Positions 19,923 to 32,700 of a stretch of DNA of 64,000 nucleotides are shown here, piece by piece. The stretch covers positions 21,585,924 to 21,649,923 of the forward strand of contig NC_053141.1 in the NCBI RefSeq assembly GCF_016808335.1, read 5' to 3'. This DNA is from Panicum virgatum (lineage: Eukaryota; Streptophyta; Magnoliopsida; Poales; Poaceae). Under the pieces are notes generated by a model. That model had not been told where the DNA came from. It did not search any database and saw only the letters and a list, made by a program, of their open reading frames with translations. Position 1 is the first letter of the stretch. Every line of letters begins with the position of its first letter. Made by a program: the position numbers and the translations under genes.

Positions 19923-22900
19923 TGTAACACCCGGTTTATAAAAGGACATAAACCGAGCAATCATATATGTGCCAGGATCAAGTCACACGTATATACAACA
20001 GAATGAACAGTATATCACAGCACATATCACGAATAAGACGTAATAAATCGTATACGAATGTATTTATTACATTAATGACAAAAATGTCTGATACAGCGGA
20101 AGCGAAGTACAAATACGATAAAAACTCTCCGAAGCTGAGTAGGGCGCCACAGGGATGTCGACTGGGAGACGAACGCCTAGAAGTCCTCGTAGTCCTGGTA
20201 GCGCTGAGCGAACTCCCTCGTGTCGGCAGGAACTGAGCAGCAGTAGAGTATCCAAGAGGAAAAAGTAGAGAAGAGGCAAGAGTGAGTACACAACTTGTAC
20301 TCAACAAGTATAACACAAACTATGAGGCTCTAAGGTTGGCTGACTCAACTGCATTAGCTTTTAAGTCTTGGCAAAATTTTATTAAAGCTATTTACTATGA
20401 GTTGATGAATTACCATTAACCCAGTTACATATTAATTAATCAAAATTAATCATGTTACTACAGAGAACCAAACCGAAACCACCAAGGTAACCCCGAGAGG
20501 CACCTCCCTCGTCGGAAGGAGATAACCCCACTAATCAAAAGGAGGATCTGTGCCGCTCATGACCGTGAGCACGGCTAGTATACCAGTTTTACACTCTGCA
20601 GAGGTTGCACATCTTTACCCACAAGTCGTGAGCTACGCCAGTTGTTCATCACACTTCCTTAGGTGAGATGACTAGCAAACTCACTACGAGGCCGTTACAA
20701 AGAATCTCGTTGGTAAGGCGTAACCGCGAAGAGTTAGATCAGCGACGATGGGGCCCACCTCCAAGGGTACAAGCACAGGTGCGCAAACCAAGCATAGACC
20801 AAGCCGGAGGAGCAGGGACCATTGAAGCTTACCACCCTTTGCCCCGCAGGTAAGTTACTCCAAACCAAAAAGACCTAATTAGTAAGCCAAGACCGTCCCA
20901 TTCCAGTCTTGTGGTAGCGCTGTTGTCCCAGGTTGTCGCTCTATGAACCGGTCCTTATGGAGAGTGGCCAACCAAGCACTAAGCACCGTGCTGGCCCCTT
21001 AAACCATATTTCTAACAAAAACCAATTTTTTACGAGACGTGAGCCACTCAAGCCACACAGAGGGCCACTCTCAGAATTAAGTTGCATATACCATTAATCA
21101 AATTAATTAAAAAGGACCAAGTGTGTTATAGCGCAGCACCTAGCACAACTAACCAAAATGCAACCCAAAGGATGTATATAAAGGATATAAAGTGGCTAGG
21201 AAAGTCCTTATAGGCATACAGTATTAAAATGCAGTATGAAATTGTAATTAAAGTGATAGGTGGTGTTCATGTTATACTTGCCTTCCTCGTACTGCTCCTG
21301 CTACTGCTCAAACTGATCTGAAGGTGGATGCTGCTCTGGGTACTGGTACTGGGGCTCCTCAACTGGATCAGCGTCTACTCACGAACACATGGCCAAAACG
21401 ATGCACAACAATAAGCATACAAGAAAACACTAACAAAAACTAAGAAACAGTACATCAATACTTAGAAACAACACACTAAACTAGTCTAAAACTATTCTAC
21501 GCGTTACAACGATCGCGTGGACATAAAGAACGCTTAAAACGGAGCTAAAACGCAAAATCTAGGCCAAAAACAAGTTCCAGGGACCTGTTTGTAAGAAAAA
21601 CTGAGCTACAGGGGGGTTTCTGGGCAAAAACCGAGGACCTAAATGTAATTAAACCCTAGACTCAGGGGCTAACGCGCAAAATGACCTGGGGCAACAGCTG
21701 GGTGGACCGCGGGTTGAAAATTGGAAAAACTCGGGGGCTTAAGTGTAAAGATTAGGACCTGGATAGAAATATCTTTACACAGTCAGGGATCGCGGGTTGA
21801 TACTCAAGAAACTGAGGGGGTCATAAGCAAAAGCACCAGCGAACCGGTACGCTTGTTCTCATCTGGCCCGTCCGCGTGAGATCGGGCGGCCAGGGGCGCG
21901 CTGAGGCGCGGACGGCGGCGCTACGCTGCGGATCTTACACCGGCGGCGAGCGGAGGCGGCGGGAGTTCACCGGAGTTAGCAGATCTAGGTTGTCCGGGCT
22001 CGGTTCTAGGCGAGGTTTGGGTCTGGGAGGGAGTTCGCACGATGGCGAACCAATCTGGGCACTCGAGGGAGCAAGTCAGAGCCCGGATGTGGCATGCCGC
22101 GGTGAGGGGCGGCCCAAGGTCGCCGGCCAGCCGTGATAACGCGGTTCTGGCCCTAATTTGAGTCAGGTTTTGCTACGGGGAGCAACCACGCAGCACGGGT
22201 GAACTACCCTGGCGTCTAACACGGCCTATGGCACAGCAGGGCGGCGGGTCGACCACGACGTGGCGGCGCTGCCCAACAACGGCGAGGAATCCTCGCACGC
22301 GCAGATGGAGAAGGGGATTGAGGCACGGCGTGATCTTTACCCCTTCGTGAAGCTGTAGCCATGCGAGGTTGGTGCGGAACGGCACGCAGCATCGGGATTG
22401 CGGTGGTGCAGTGGTGGCTCGACGAAGCCCCCCGCTGGAATTTCAGTGCGCAGTGGGGTCGATGTCGTGGAAGACGAGTCCAGTGATGCTCCTAGCCCCG
22501 AGGCGAAGCCCGGTGTTAGCTTGCGGTGGAGGAGGCACGGTGGAGCGGCCGGAACAAGTGGGCACAGCGCATTTGCTCCGGCTCCGGGAACGTGGCGGCG
22601 ATTCTAGGATCTGGGGGAGACTTGTGAAGGGAGGCTAGGTTTCAAGGGGTGCGGGGCACCGTTTATAAAGCGACTCCGATGATCTTGGGGTGTCGTGCCC
22701 CTAATGGAGGGCCCGCCAGGGATCTCGGCAGAACGGGCGCGGTTGTTGCTCCGTGGAGGAGATGGAGCTGCCATGTGGGGCCGGCGTGTCGGTGAGAGAG
22801 GGAAAATGCTACGCGAGCGTCCGCGCGACCGAGCTGAGGAGCTGACTAGCGGGCCCGGGCGGTCGGGGACTGAGCGAGCGGGCGAAGCGAGAGCGGGGCG

Positions 22901-22959
22901 ACGCGGCTGCGGGAGCAGGCCGTCCGAGCGGGAGAGATGGGCCGGCGCGTGGGGGCAGG
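19923..22959 (-). repeat. Element B 3' LTR, left portion (split by B2)
   Basis: Matches 29708-32745 of the right LTR. Interrupted after GCAGG (22955-22959) by solo LTR B2; the LTR resumes at 27134-27718 beginning with the duplicated GCAGG. GC-rich ORFs here are shadows within the LTR. Confidence 0.85.
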
Positions 22960-25900
22960 TGTAACACCCGGTTTATAAAAGAACATAAACCGGGCAATCA
23001 TATACGTGCCAGGATCAAGTCACACGTATATACAACAGAATGAACAGTATATCACAGCACATATCACGAATAAGTCATAATAAATCGAAATACGAATGTT
23101 ATTTATTACATTAATGACAAAATGTCAGATATAGCAGAAGCGAAGTACAAATACGATAAAAGCTCTCCGAAGCTGAGCAGGGCACCACAGGGACATCGAC
23201 TGGGAGACGAATGCCTAGAAGTCCTCGTAGTCCTGGTAGCGCTGGATGAACTCCCTTGTGTCGGCAGGAACTGAGCAGCAGTAGCGTAGCCAAGAGGAAA
23301 AAGTAGAGAAGAGGCAAGAGTGAGTACACAACTTGTACTCAACAAGTATAACACAAACTATGAGGCTCTAAGGTTGGCTGACTCAACTGCATTAGCTTTT
23401 AAGTGTTGGCAAAGTTTTATTAAAGCTATTTACTACGAGTTGATGAATTACCATAAACCCAGTTACATAGTAATTAATCAAGATTAAACATGTTACTACT
23501 GAGAAACAGAACCAAAGCCACCAAGGTAACCCCGAGAGGCACCTCCCTCGTCGGAAGGAGACAACCCCACTAATCAAAAGGAGGATCTGGGCCACTCATA
23601 ACCGTGAGCACGGCTAGTATACCAGTTTTACACTATGCAGAGGTTGCACATCTTTACCCACAAGTCGTGAGCTACGCCAGTTGTTCATCACACTTCCTGA
23701 GGTGAGATGACTAGCAAACTCACTACGAGGCCTTTACAAAGAATCTCGTTGGTAAGGAGTAACCGCGAGGGTGGATCGGCGACTATGGAGCAGGTCTAGT
23801 GGGCGTCAAGACACAGGTACGCAGACCAAGCACAGACGAGGCCACTCAGTACGAGGGCCATAGAAGCTTACCGCCCCTGCCCCGCAGGTAAGTTACTCCA
23901 AACCAAAAAGACCTAATTATTATGCCAAGACCGTCCCATTCCAGTCTTGTGGTAGCGCTGTTGTCCCAGGTTGTCGCTCTATGAACCGGTCCTTATGGAG
24001 AGTGGCCAACCCAGCAGTAAGCACCATGCTGGCCCCCTAAACCATGTTTCTATCAAAAACCAATTTTAACGAGACGTGAGCCACTCAAGCCAACACAGAG
24101 GGCCATTCTCAGAATTAAGTTGCATATACCATTAATCAAATTAATTGAAAAGGACCATTATGTGTTATAGCGCGGCACCTAGCACAACTAACCAACATGC
24201 GACCCAAAGGATATATATATAAAGGATATAAAGTGGCTAGGATAGTCCTTATAGGCATACAATATTAAATGCAGTATGAAATATGTATTTAAAGTGATAG
24301 GTGGTGTTCATGTTATACTTGCCTTCCTCAAAAGTTCTCTTGCTGCTCAAACTGCCCTGAAGATGGCTCTTGGCACTGGTACTGATGTTCCACCGGTAGC
24401 TCAACGTCTACTCACGAACACATGGCCAAAAACAAGTCCAGCACAATACATACAAGCAAACAAAGGCAAACACTAAGAAACAGTACAACAATACATAAAA
24501 ATAGCACACTAAACTAGTCTAAAGCTATTCTTCGCGTTACAACGATCGCGAGAGCGCAAGAACCAAAAAAAACAGAGCTATAAATAAAAAGATATAAGCG
24601 TTATAAGATACAAGGGTTTATCTGAAATACTGCGCAAATCACAGGGATTAAACTGTAATGGGTGTACTGTAGCGTGAACAGTAACACAAAAACTTGCATC
24701 AGACCATGTTCTGGGGTGTCTTACGTACAAGGTTTAGGGTCAAGACAGTGATTAACAAGGTATTCAGGGGCTAGAAGACAGGATTAGCAAGACACAGAAA
24801 AGTTGTGCTGCAATAACGACTAAGGACAGGGGCTGAAACGCAAAAGTGGCATGTGTACAGCAGCCTTCACGTGGGGGATATGTTGTGCACTGTGCTGTGA
24901 ACTCGGTCTACGGATTCCATGGACCAGAGAACAGTGAACTGCGGTCTACGGTGAACCAGGTCACACAAAGGGGTATCTCCTGATCGAATCTACACCGTGG
25001 GTTTTAGATCGGACGGCTGATGGACCTTCTTCTTCCTCTGGCCAATAGAACGCTTCACGTTCTGAAGCGTAGGGACAGACCTCCATGAACGTGTGCACAT
25101 GGCTCTATGCTACAACCCTAGATCGATCTACGCTCCACGGAAAATGCCCGGAAGCGGCAAAACGGAAAGCTCTTGGCACGGGGAACTCACCTAGGGCACT
25201 GGGGAGGGCTGCGACGGCGCGGACTGATCTCGGGACGAGGAGAGCTCGAACTGGGACTTCCTGGAATGGCGACAACGGGCGACGTCGAGCGGTGGCCACG
25301 ACTCAGCGAGGTTCACGGCGCGGACGATGTGATGCAGCTTGGGCCTCCAACTCCCTCGAACGCGTGCGAGGGTCGGCTGCGGTCACAGAGAAACAGTCAG
25401 GGTGGTCAAAAAGCCAAGGGCGGTGCTGAATTGCGGCAAGAATCCCACTCATTGGCGAAGGGTCTCAGCGAAAATACAGGAGGTGGCACGGGCAGGGGGC
25501 TGAGGAGGTGGCCGGCCTGGTTCCTTGGTCCGAGGCGAGCAACTGCAGGTCTGCAGCGACTGGAGCAACTGGAGCGGCCGGACCACGCGAGTGCCGTGCA
25601 CCGACTCTGGCTCCGGGAACGTGGCGGCGATTCTAGGATCTGGGGGAGGCTTGTGAAGGGAGGCTAGGGTTCAAGGGGTGCGGGGCGCCGTTTATAAAGC
25701 GACTCAGATGATCTTGGGGAGTCGTGCCCCGGATGGAAGGCCCGCCGGGGATCTCGGCAGAACGGGCGCGGTTGTTGCTCTGCGGAGGAGATGGAGCTGC
25801 TAGGTGGGGATAGCGAGTTTAGGTCGCAGTGTGGTGTGCTGCGCATGCTGCGGCCTCTGATTCGCGGGCCACGGCGCTGCTGCGCTAGGGGCCTGATTGG

Positions 25901-27133
25901 TTCGCGTGCGAGGAGAGCCTGGCTCGGAGGTGGGAACCAGGCGGCCGCTGGCCAGGTCCAGCACATGCAAGATGAGGATGATTGGTTGCCTCCGTCAATC
26001 AAACCTGGCTGCTGCAAGACGCTGTTTGGTACCCTGTTTTTCATGTGTACCTACCTTTTCACCTCACACAGAACTGATGTCTTGCATCTCCCGGGCCTGG
26101 CTTTGGAGAAACGCCCGATTTCTCCGCACCACCAGAGCCAGGCTGAGCGGCCGGTTCTGCACCCGGCGAGCCAGGCCCAACACATGATGCAGGCAATCAA
26201 ACTAAGCCAACTTGTATTCCACGGGCCTGGCCAGATCAAATCCGGGCAACCAATCAGGCCCTAGAGGTTGCTGCGGGGTGGCACGTGTTGGCTCGCTGCT
26301 GGTGGGGTCCAGTCAAGGCGTCGGGGCAGCTTTTGTGCGCTGGAGCGGAGCGGGGGAAAGTGTTGGGCTGTTGCGGTGCGGGAGAGCGCGGCGGGCGCGT
26401 GGGCCGCATGCGGGAGAGGTGGGAGCGGGCGCTGGGCTGGGCGCGTGGGCGAGCAGCTGGCATGCGGGCCCAATGTGCGTGCAGCGACGTGGAAAGCGGG
26501 CTGGCGTGGGGGAGTTGCGTCGCGACCGTGTGGGGTCCGAGAGAGAGCTGTCAGGCGGGGTGCATTGACGCGGAGGAGGCGCTGACGCTGCTGGCTGACA
26601 AGCGGGGTCAGGGTGTCAGGTGGAAAAGGCGTTCGCGCGGAAGAGCTGGCGGGAGAGTGGCTGACTGGTGGGGCGCAGGGAGATCTGTGTGCGCGGCTGC
26701 TGAGACCGGGCAGTGGGGCCAACGGTCGGGCGCACTACGCTGCTTTGCTGAGTTTGGTGCGAGTAAGACTGCAGGTGGGCTCGGCGCTTGCTGGGCCTAA
26801 TCGGAGAAGCGGGCTGTGCGCAGGAGGAGGCCGCTGGGCTGGGCTGGGTTTGCTGCTGGTTTGAACAGGGTTGCTTCCTCTTTTTCTTTTCCAAACTACA
26901 CCCAAATTATTTGAATTCAAACTTGAATTTGAATTCAACCCTAGCACTCAAACAAATAAAACAATGCACCAGCATGAATGCAACAACAAGTTTAAACCTA
27001 GAAATTTTTTTAATTACTTTATGAAGCAAAAAAATAAATTATAAATGCAAGTCTAAGCAAATTAAATCCTAGAAAATTAAATAAAGCCAATTAAATTTAT
27101 TATTAAATAGGAAATTTAAATTAGGGTGTTACA
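22960..27133 (-). mobile_element. Solo LTR B2 (T family) inside the LTR of element B
   Basis: A complete TGTAACACC...GGTGTTACA unit of 4174 bp with duplication GCAGG (22955-22959 and 27134-27138) and no internal region on either side. Its outer parts match the T-family LTR, but 24590-25580 is diverged, so it represents another subfamily. A Tourist-like MITE adds about 370 bp. The single-LTR state is explained by recombination between the two LTRs of a former full element. Confidence 0.9.
25889..26261. mobile_element. Tourist-like MITE in solo LTR B2
   Basis: Perfect 14-bp inverted ends GGGCCTGATTGGTT and AACCAATCAGGCCC, flanked by TAG on both sides (25886-25888 and 26262-26264; equivalent to CTA if shifted by one base). 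Absent from the other T-family LTRs in the window. The GGGCCTG...GGTT ends resemble grass PIF/Harbinger Tourist elements. Confidence 0.85.
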
Positions 27134-27718
27134 GCAGGCCCGAGAAAGGAGTGGCGCGCACGTGACGCGACCGGGCTGAGCACGTGGAGGGAGAGCTGGG
27201 CGCGCTGTCTGCGGAGGGAGTGGGAGCGGCTGTGTGCGCGGGCTGGGCCAGAGCGCGTGCGGAAGGATGCGGGGTGGAGTTGGGCGGAGCTGGCGCTACG
27301 GGCTGAGTGGAGATGAGCGTGCGTGTTGGGCCTGCGGGATCGGGCCGGGAGGAGAGGAGGGCGTGGGATAGGCTGCTCACGGGTTGCTGGGCCGGATCGG
27401 TTGGAGTGGAGGTTTTGGGCTGAGCTGATTTGGTTCTTGGGCTGCTGGGCTAGATTGGGTTTCCTATTTCCTTCCCTCTTTTCTATTTCCTATTTCAAAC
27501 CAACTAAACCTATTTGAATTCAAATTTGGATTTGAATTCAAACCACACTCAATCAATTAAAATTATGCACCAGCATGAATGCACAAACATGTTGAACCTA
27601 AAAATAAATTTTAATTACTTATGCAACAAAATTATATCAAATGCAAGCTAAGCAAATTAAATCCTAGAAAAACAATTAAATTTATTAATAAATAGGAAAT
27701 TTAAATTAGGGTGTTACA
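27134..27718 (-). repeat. Element B 3' LTR, right portion
   Basis: Continues the LTR after B2, matching 32741-33322 of the right LTR. Contains the near-palindrome around GAATTCAAAT...ATTTGAATTC at about 27516-27540 and ends GGTGTTACA. Confidence 0.85.
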
Positions 27719-27737
27719 AATCCTGCCCCCTTACAGG
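27719..27737 (-). promoter_or_regulatory. Polypurine tract of element B
   Basis: The minus strand reads CCTGTAAGGGGGCAGGATT immediately before the 3' LTR. Element C has the same tract with one change. Confidence 0.85.
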
Positions 27738-28986
27738 AATCTCGTCCCGAGATTCTGGGCTGGCTAGCAAAGAGATCCGGATATGTCTTCATCAACTTCT
27801 CTTCCTTCTTCTGGCGAGTCCTCCGGAAAGACATCCGGGAATTCAGACACCACGCGAATACCATCCGTGGGTCTAGCCTCTATCTGATGAAGAAAACCAG
27901 AAGGCTCTGTAGCACTGACTATCACCTCTTAGCCATCAGATGCTGACAAGTGAACTGTCCGCTGAGCACAATCAATACGGACTCCCCATCTGGTAAGGGT
28001 CTCCATGCTCAAAATCACATCTATCCCCGAGGAATCGATGACAACCAAACCAGTGCGGAATTCTGCCCCCCTTATGACAATACTAAGTCTGGAGCATATA
28101 GAGCATGTGTGTATCTAGCCCCCAGGTGAGGTAACTACCATAGCTGTCCTCATACACAAAACTGGTATACGATGCTGCTCGGAAAATGACTTGGAAATGA
28201 AAGAATGAGTAGCACCGGTATCGAAAAGCACCGTAGCTGGATAATAGTTGACCATGAATGTACCAATAACCACGTTAGGAGCCTCGGCCACTGACTCGGC
28301 CGTCACATGGTTCACCTTCCCCTGTCGTGGCGCCCTGGGTTGGGCTGGGCGCCCCTGCTGTCCTGCCTGCCATGGGGCCTGAGGTGCTGGACAACTTTTG
28401 GCATAATGACCTTTTTGCCCGCATTTGTAGCACATGCGGTGGTGGTGAATGGCGCTACTTGGTTGTCCTCCTTGTGAACTTATCATCACATCTTGCATTA
28501 TTTCTGCTGCTTGCTCTTTGGACTCCTTGTGACCGTGTGGCTGAATCACATTCATAGTGATAGTCAACCCATCAACATAATCATAGAGCGCTTGGTTCTT
28601 GACCTGTGTATCTGCAGAGCACTCAGGGTCCTTTCTCTTCTGGATGGTCTGTAGCTCATCGACTGTTGGACCGTCAAGGAAAAGGGAATCCTCTGCTAGC
28701 TGCTCTTGATGAGACCTCTTTCTCTTTGTACTGGAGAACAACCTCTGGTTCCTCCTAGTTGTAGCTTCATCTTCAGTTGCACGAACTTGACGACAAGGAA
28801 CACCATAGAATCGGCAACACTGGCAAGTTTTCTCACCATCACCCATTGCACTGTCTCCAAGGTCTTTTTGTTCTGCCGACATCTGAGCTGGGTAAAGAGG
28901 GAACATAGATTGGTAAGGTCAAGGAAGAGAGAAAAATCCACTATTTCAGGTTCTATCTCATTTAGACAACATTGCGCAGGCATCAC
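27738..28986 (-). pseudogene. T-family gag C-terminus plus aspartic protease, pol deleted
   Basis: The main open stretch is 28906-28115 (263 residues). It contains a CCHC zinc knuckle, CYKCGQKGHYAKSC (residues 159-172), and the protease motif LFDTGATHSF with catalytic D at 229, both typical of chromovirus gypsy elements. A TAG-type break near 28115 is followed in frame by more protease sequence, including GVRIDCAQRTVHLSA, up to FPDVFPED at about 27830. There the text jumps straight to the element's end. RT, RNase H and integrase are missing. Upstream, an overlapping ORF from ATG 28986 is in another frame. The part N-terminal to the zinc knuckle (with CQCCRFYGVPC) is not a gag core domain that I recognise. 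Confidence 0.75.
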
Positions 28987-29106
28987 TGCTGCTAACTCCA
29001 GATAGATGTCACATAAACCCGCAAAAGAGAACTATAGAATAACTCTTCTACCTTATCTGAGAGATTCTCAAATTCTCCAGTACTATCTGTAGGCCGGGGT
29101 GTCACA

Positions 29107-29123
29107 TCCCTACCCCCTTACAG
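29107..29123 (-). promoter_or_regulatory. Internal second polypurine tract and LTR-start mimic in element B leader
   Basis: The minus strand reads CTGTAAGGGGGTAGGGA followed at 29106 by TGTGACACCCCGG. The true 3' junction of the family reads CTGTAAGGGGGYAGGATT then TGTAACACCC. The leader thus holds a near copy of the tract plus LTR start. Element C begins at exactly the equivalent TGTGACACCCCGG. Confidence 0.7.
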
Positions 29124-29692
29124 AAACCGACGTCCTCGTCGGTGACGTCCTTGTCGGTGAATCCCTGGATATCACATCTTCTTAGCACTATTTTTCTTCA
29201 AGCAAGACAGAAGAACCCAAAGCAGGATAAAGTAGAGAGGATAGAGTGGATGGTTTTACCCCCAACGATCTAACTCATTTTATTAATTGATTAACTTTAA
29301 CTTAAAACTGATTTTCATTAAACAAATTTAGCTACTAATCTATGCAATCAACCAAAAAAAATCCAAATCAAACATGTAACATAATAACAAGCATACAAAT
29401 TTCTCAACTTAGCCGAGTTTAACACACGACTCGACTAACACAACGCGTCGCAGATCGTACTATCGTATTATTATAAAAGGGTCACCTAGCTAATACTCAT
29501 GGTGGTCAGATGACTGATTCGGGCCAAAATCTACGATAACTATTCTCTACAGAGAGAAATCAAGGCAAGACGGGTAAAAGTCATAGAATTCAAGGGGTAT
29601 AATAGTAAAATAGTTTCAGCAGACAAGGATTGGAGAGAAGAAGTCCTAAAACTCGACCAGTTCTATCTAGGCTTCGTCCTACAGTCGATACG

Positions 29693-29704
29693 GCTCTGAT
29701 ACCA
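29693..29704 (-). promoter_or_regulatory. Primer-binding site of element B (tRNA-iMet type)
   Basis: The minus strand reads TGGTATCAGAGC three bases after the end of the 5' LTR, matching the 3' end of plant initiator tRNA-Met. It fixes the minus orientation of the element. Confidence 0.9.
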
Positions 29705-29707
29705 CTC

Positions 29708-32700
29708 TGTAACACCCAATTTATAAAAGGACATAAACCGAGCAATCATATACGTGCCAGGATCAAGTCACACGTATATACAACAGAATGAACAGTATAT
29801 CACAGCACATATCATGTAAAAGATATAATAAAGCGAGTACGAATGTTATTTATTACATTAATGACAAAAATGTCTGATACAGCGGAAGCGAAGTACAAAT
29901 ACGATAAAAACTCTCCGAAGCTGAGCAGGGCGCCACAGGGACGTCGACTGGGAGACGAATGCCTAGAAGTCCTCGTAGTCCTAGTAGTGCTGAGCGAACT
30001 CCCTCGTGTCGGCAGGAACTGAGCAGCAGTAGAGTATCCAAGAGGAAAAAGTAGAGAAGAGGCAAGAGTGAGTACACAACTTGTACTCAACAAGTATAAC
30101 ACAAACTATGAGGCTCTAAGGTTGGCTGACTCAACTGCATTAGCTTTTAAGTCTTGGCAAAATTTTATTAAAGCTATTTACTACGAGTTGATGAATTACC
30201 ATTAACCCAGTTACATATTAATTAATCAAAATTAATCATGTTACTACAGAGAACCAAACCGAAACCACCAAGGTAACCCCGAGAGGAACCTCCCTCGTCG
30301 GAAGGAGATAACCCCACTAATCAAAAGGAGGATCTGGGCCGCTCATGACCGTGAGCACGGCTAGTATACCAGTTTTACACTCTGCAGAGGTTGCACATCT
30401 TTACCCACAAGTCGTGAGCTACGCCAGTTGTTCATCACGCTTCCTTATGTGAGATGACTAGCAAACTCACTACGAGGCCGTTACAAAGAATCTCGTTGGT
30501 AAGGCGTAACCGCGAAGAGTTAGATCAGCGATGATGGGGCCCACCTCTAGGGGTACAAGCACAGGTGCGCAAACCAAGCACAGACCAAGCCGGAGGAGTA
30601 GGGACCATTGAAGCTTACCACCCTTTGCCCCGCAGGTAAGTTACTCCAAACCAAAAGACCTAATTAGTAAGCCAAGACCGTCCCATTCCAGTCTTGTGGT
30701 AGCGCTGTTGTCCCAGGTTGTCGCTCTATGAACCGGTCCTTATGGAGAGTGGCCAACCAAGCACTAAGCACCGTGCTGGCCCCCTAAAGCATGTTTCTAA
30801 CAAAAACCAATTTTTTACGAGACGTGAGCCACTCAAGCCACACAGAGGGCCACTCTCAGAATTAAGTTGCATATACCATTAATCAAATTAATTAAAAAGG
30901 ACCAAGTGTGTTATAGCGTGGCACCTAGCACAACTAACCAAAATGCAACCCAAAGGATGTATATAAAGGATATAAAGTGGCTAGGAAAGTCCTTATATGC
31001 ATACAGTATTAAAATGCAGTATGAAATTGTAATTAAAGTGATAGGTGGTGTTCATGTTATACTTGCCTTCCTCATACTGCTCCTGCTGCTCAAACTGATC
31101 TGAAGGTGGATGCTGCTCTGGGTACTGGTACTGGGGCTCCTCAACTGGATCAGCGTCTACTCACGAACACATGGCCAAAACGATGCACAACAATAAGCAT
31201 ACAAGCAAACACTAACAAAAACTAAGAAACAGTACATCAATACTTAGAAACAGCATACTAAACTAGTCTAAAACTATTCTACGCGTTACAACGATCGCGT
31301 GGACATAAAGAACACTTAAAACGGAGCTAAAACGCAAAATCTAGGCCAAAAACAAGTTCCAGGGACCTGTTTGTAAGAAAAACTGAGCTACAGGGGGGTT
31401 TCTGGGCAAAAACCGAGGACCTAAATGTAATTAAACCCTAGACTCAGGGGCTAACGCGCAAAATGACCTGGGGCGACAGCTGGGTGGACCGTGGGTTGAA
31501 AACTGGAAAAACTCGGGGGCTTAAGTGTAAACATCAGGACCTGGATAGAAATATCTTTACACAGTCAGGGATCGCGGGTTGATACTCAAGAAACTGAGGG
31601 GGTCATAAGCAAAAGCACCAGCAAACCGGTACGCTTGTTCTAATCTGGCCCGTCCGCACGAGATCGGGCGGCCAGGGGCGCGCTGAGGCGCGGACGGCGG
31701 CGCTACGCTGCGGATCTTACGCCGGCGGCGAGCGGAGGCAGCGGGAGTTCACCGGAGTTAGCAGATCTAGGTCGTCCGGGCTCGGTTCTGGGCGAGGTTT
31801 GGGTCTGGGAGGTAGTTCGCACGATGGCGAACCAATCTGGGGACTCGAGGGAGCAAGTCAGAGCCCGGATGTGGCATGCCGCGGTGAGGGGCGGCCCAAG
31901 GTCGCCGGCCAGCCGTGATAACGCGGTTCCGGACCTAATTTGAGTCAGGTTTTGTTACGGGGAGCAACCACGCAGCACGGGTGAACTACCCTGGCATCTA
32001 ACACGGCCTATGGCACAGCAGGGCGGCGGGTCGACCACGGCGTGGTGGCGCTGCCCAACAACGGCGAGGAATCCTCGCACGCGCAGATGGAGAAGGGGAT
32101 TGAGGCACGGCGGGATCTTTACCCCTTCATGAAGCTGTAGCCGTGCGAGGTTGGTGCGGAACGGCAGTGCAGCATCGGGATTGCGGTAGTGCAGTGGTGG
32201 CTCGACGAAGCCCCCCGCTGGAATTTCAGTGCGCAGTGGGGTCGATGTCGTGGAAGACGAGTCCAGTGATGCTCCTAGCCCCGAGGCGAAGCCCGGTGTT
32301 AGCTTGCGGTGGAGGAGGCGCGGTGGAGCGACCGGAACAAGTGCGCACAGCGCATCTGCTCCGGCTCCGGGAACGTGACGGCGATTCTAGGATCTGGGGG
32401 AGACTTGTGAAGGGAGGCTAGGGTTCAAGGGGTGCGGGGCACCGTTTATAAAGCGACTCCGATGATCTTGGGGAGTCGTGCTCCGGATGGAAGGCCCGCC
32501 GGGGATCTCGGCAGAACGGGCGCGGTTGTTGCTCCGTGGAGGAGATGGAGCTGCCATGTGGGGCCGGCGTGTCAGTGAGAGAGGGAAAATGCTACGCGAG
32601 CATCCGCGCGACCGAGCTGAGGGGCTGACTAGCGGGCCCGGGCGGTCGGGGACTGAGCGAGCGGGCGAAGCGAGAGCGGGGCGATGCGGCTGCGGGAGCA

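Noticed and set aside
25664..27024. Many long GC-rich open frames on both strands (up to 171 residues)
   Set aside because: They lie inside solo LTR B2, overlap on both strands, show no family motif and arise from the GC-rich U3/R sequence.
29693..29704. Sequence matching tRNA ends, possible tRNA genes (also at 37407 and 33516)
   Set aside because: Only the 3' terminal 12-18 bases match, next to LTR ends. These are primer-binding sites, and no cloverleaf was seen.
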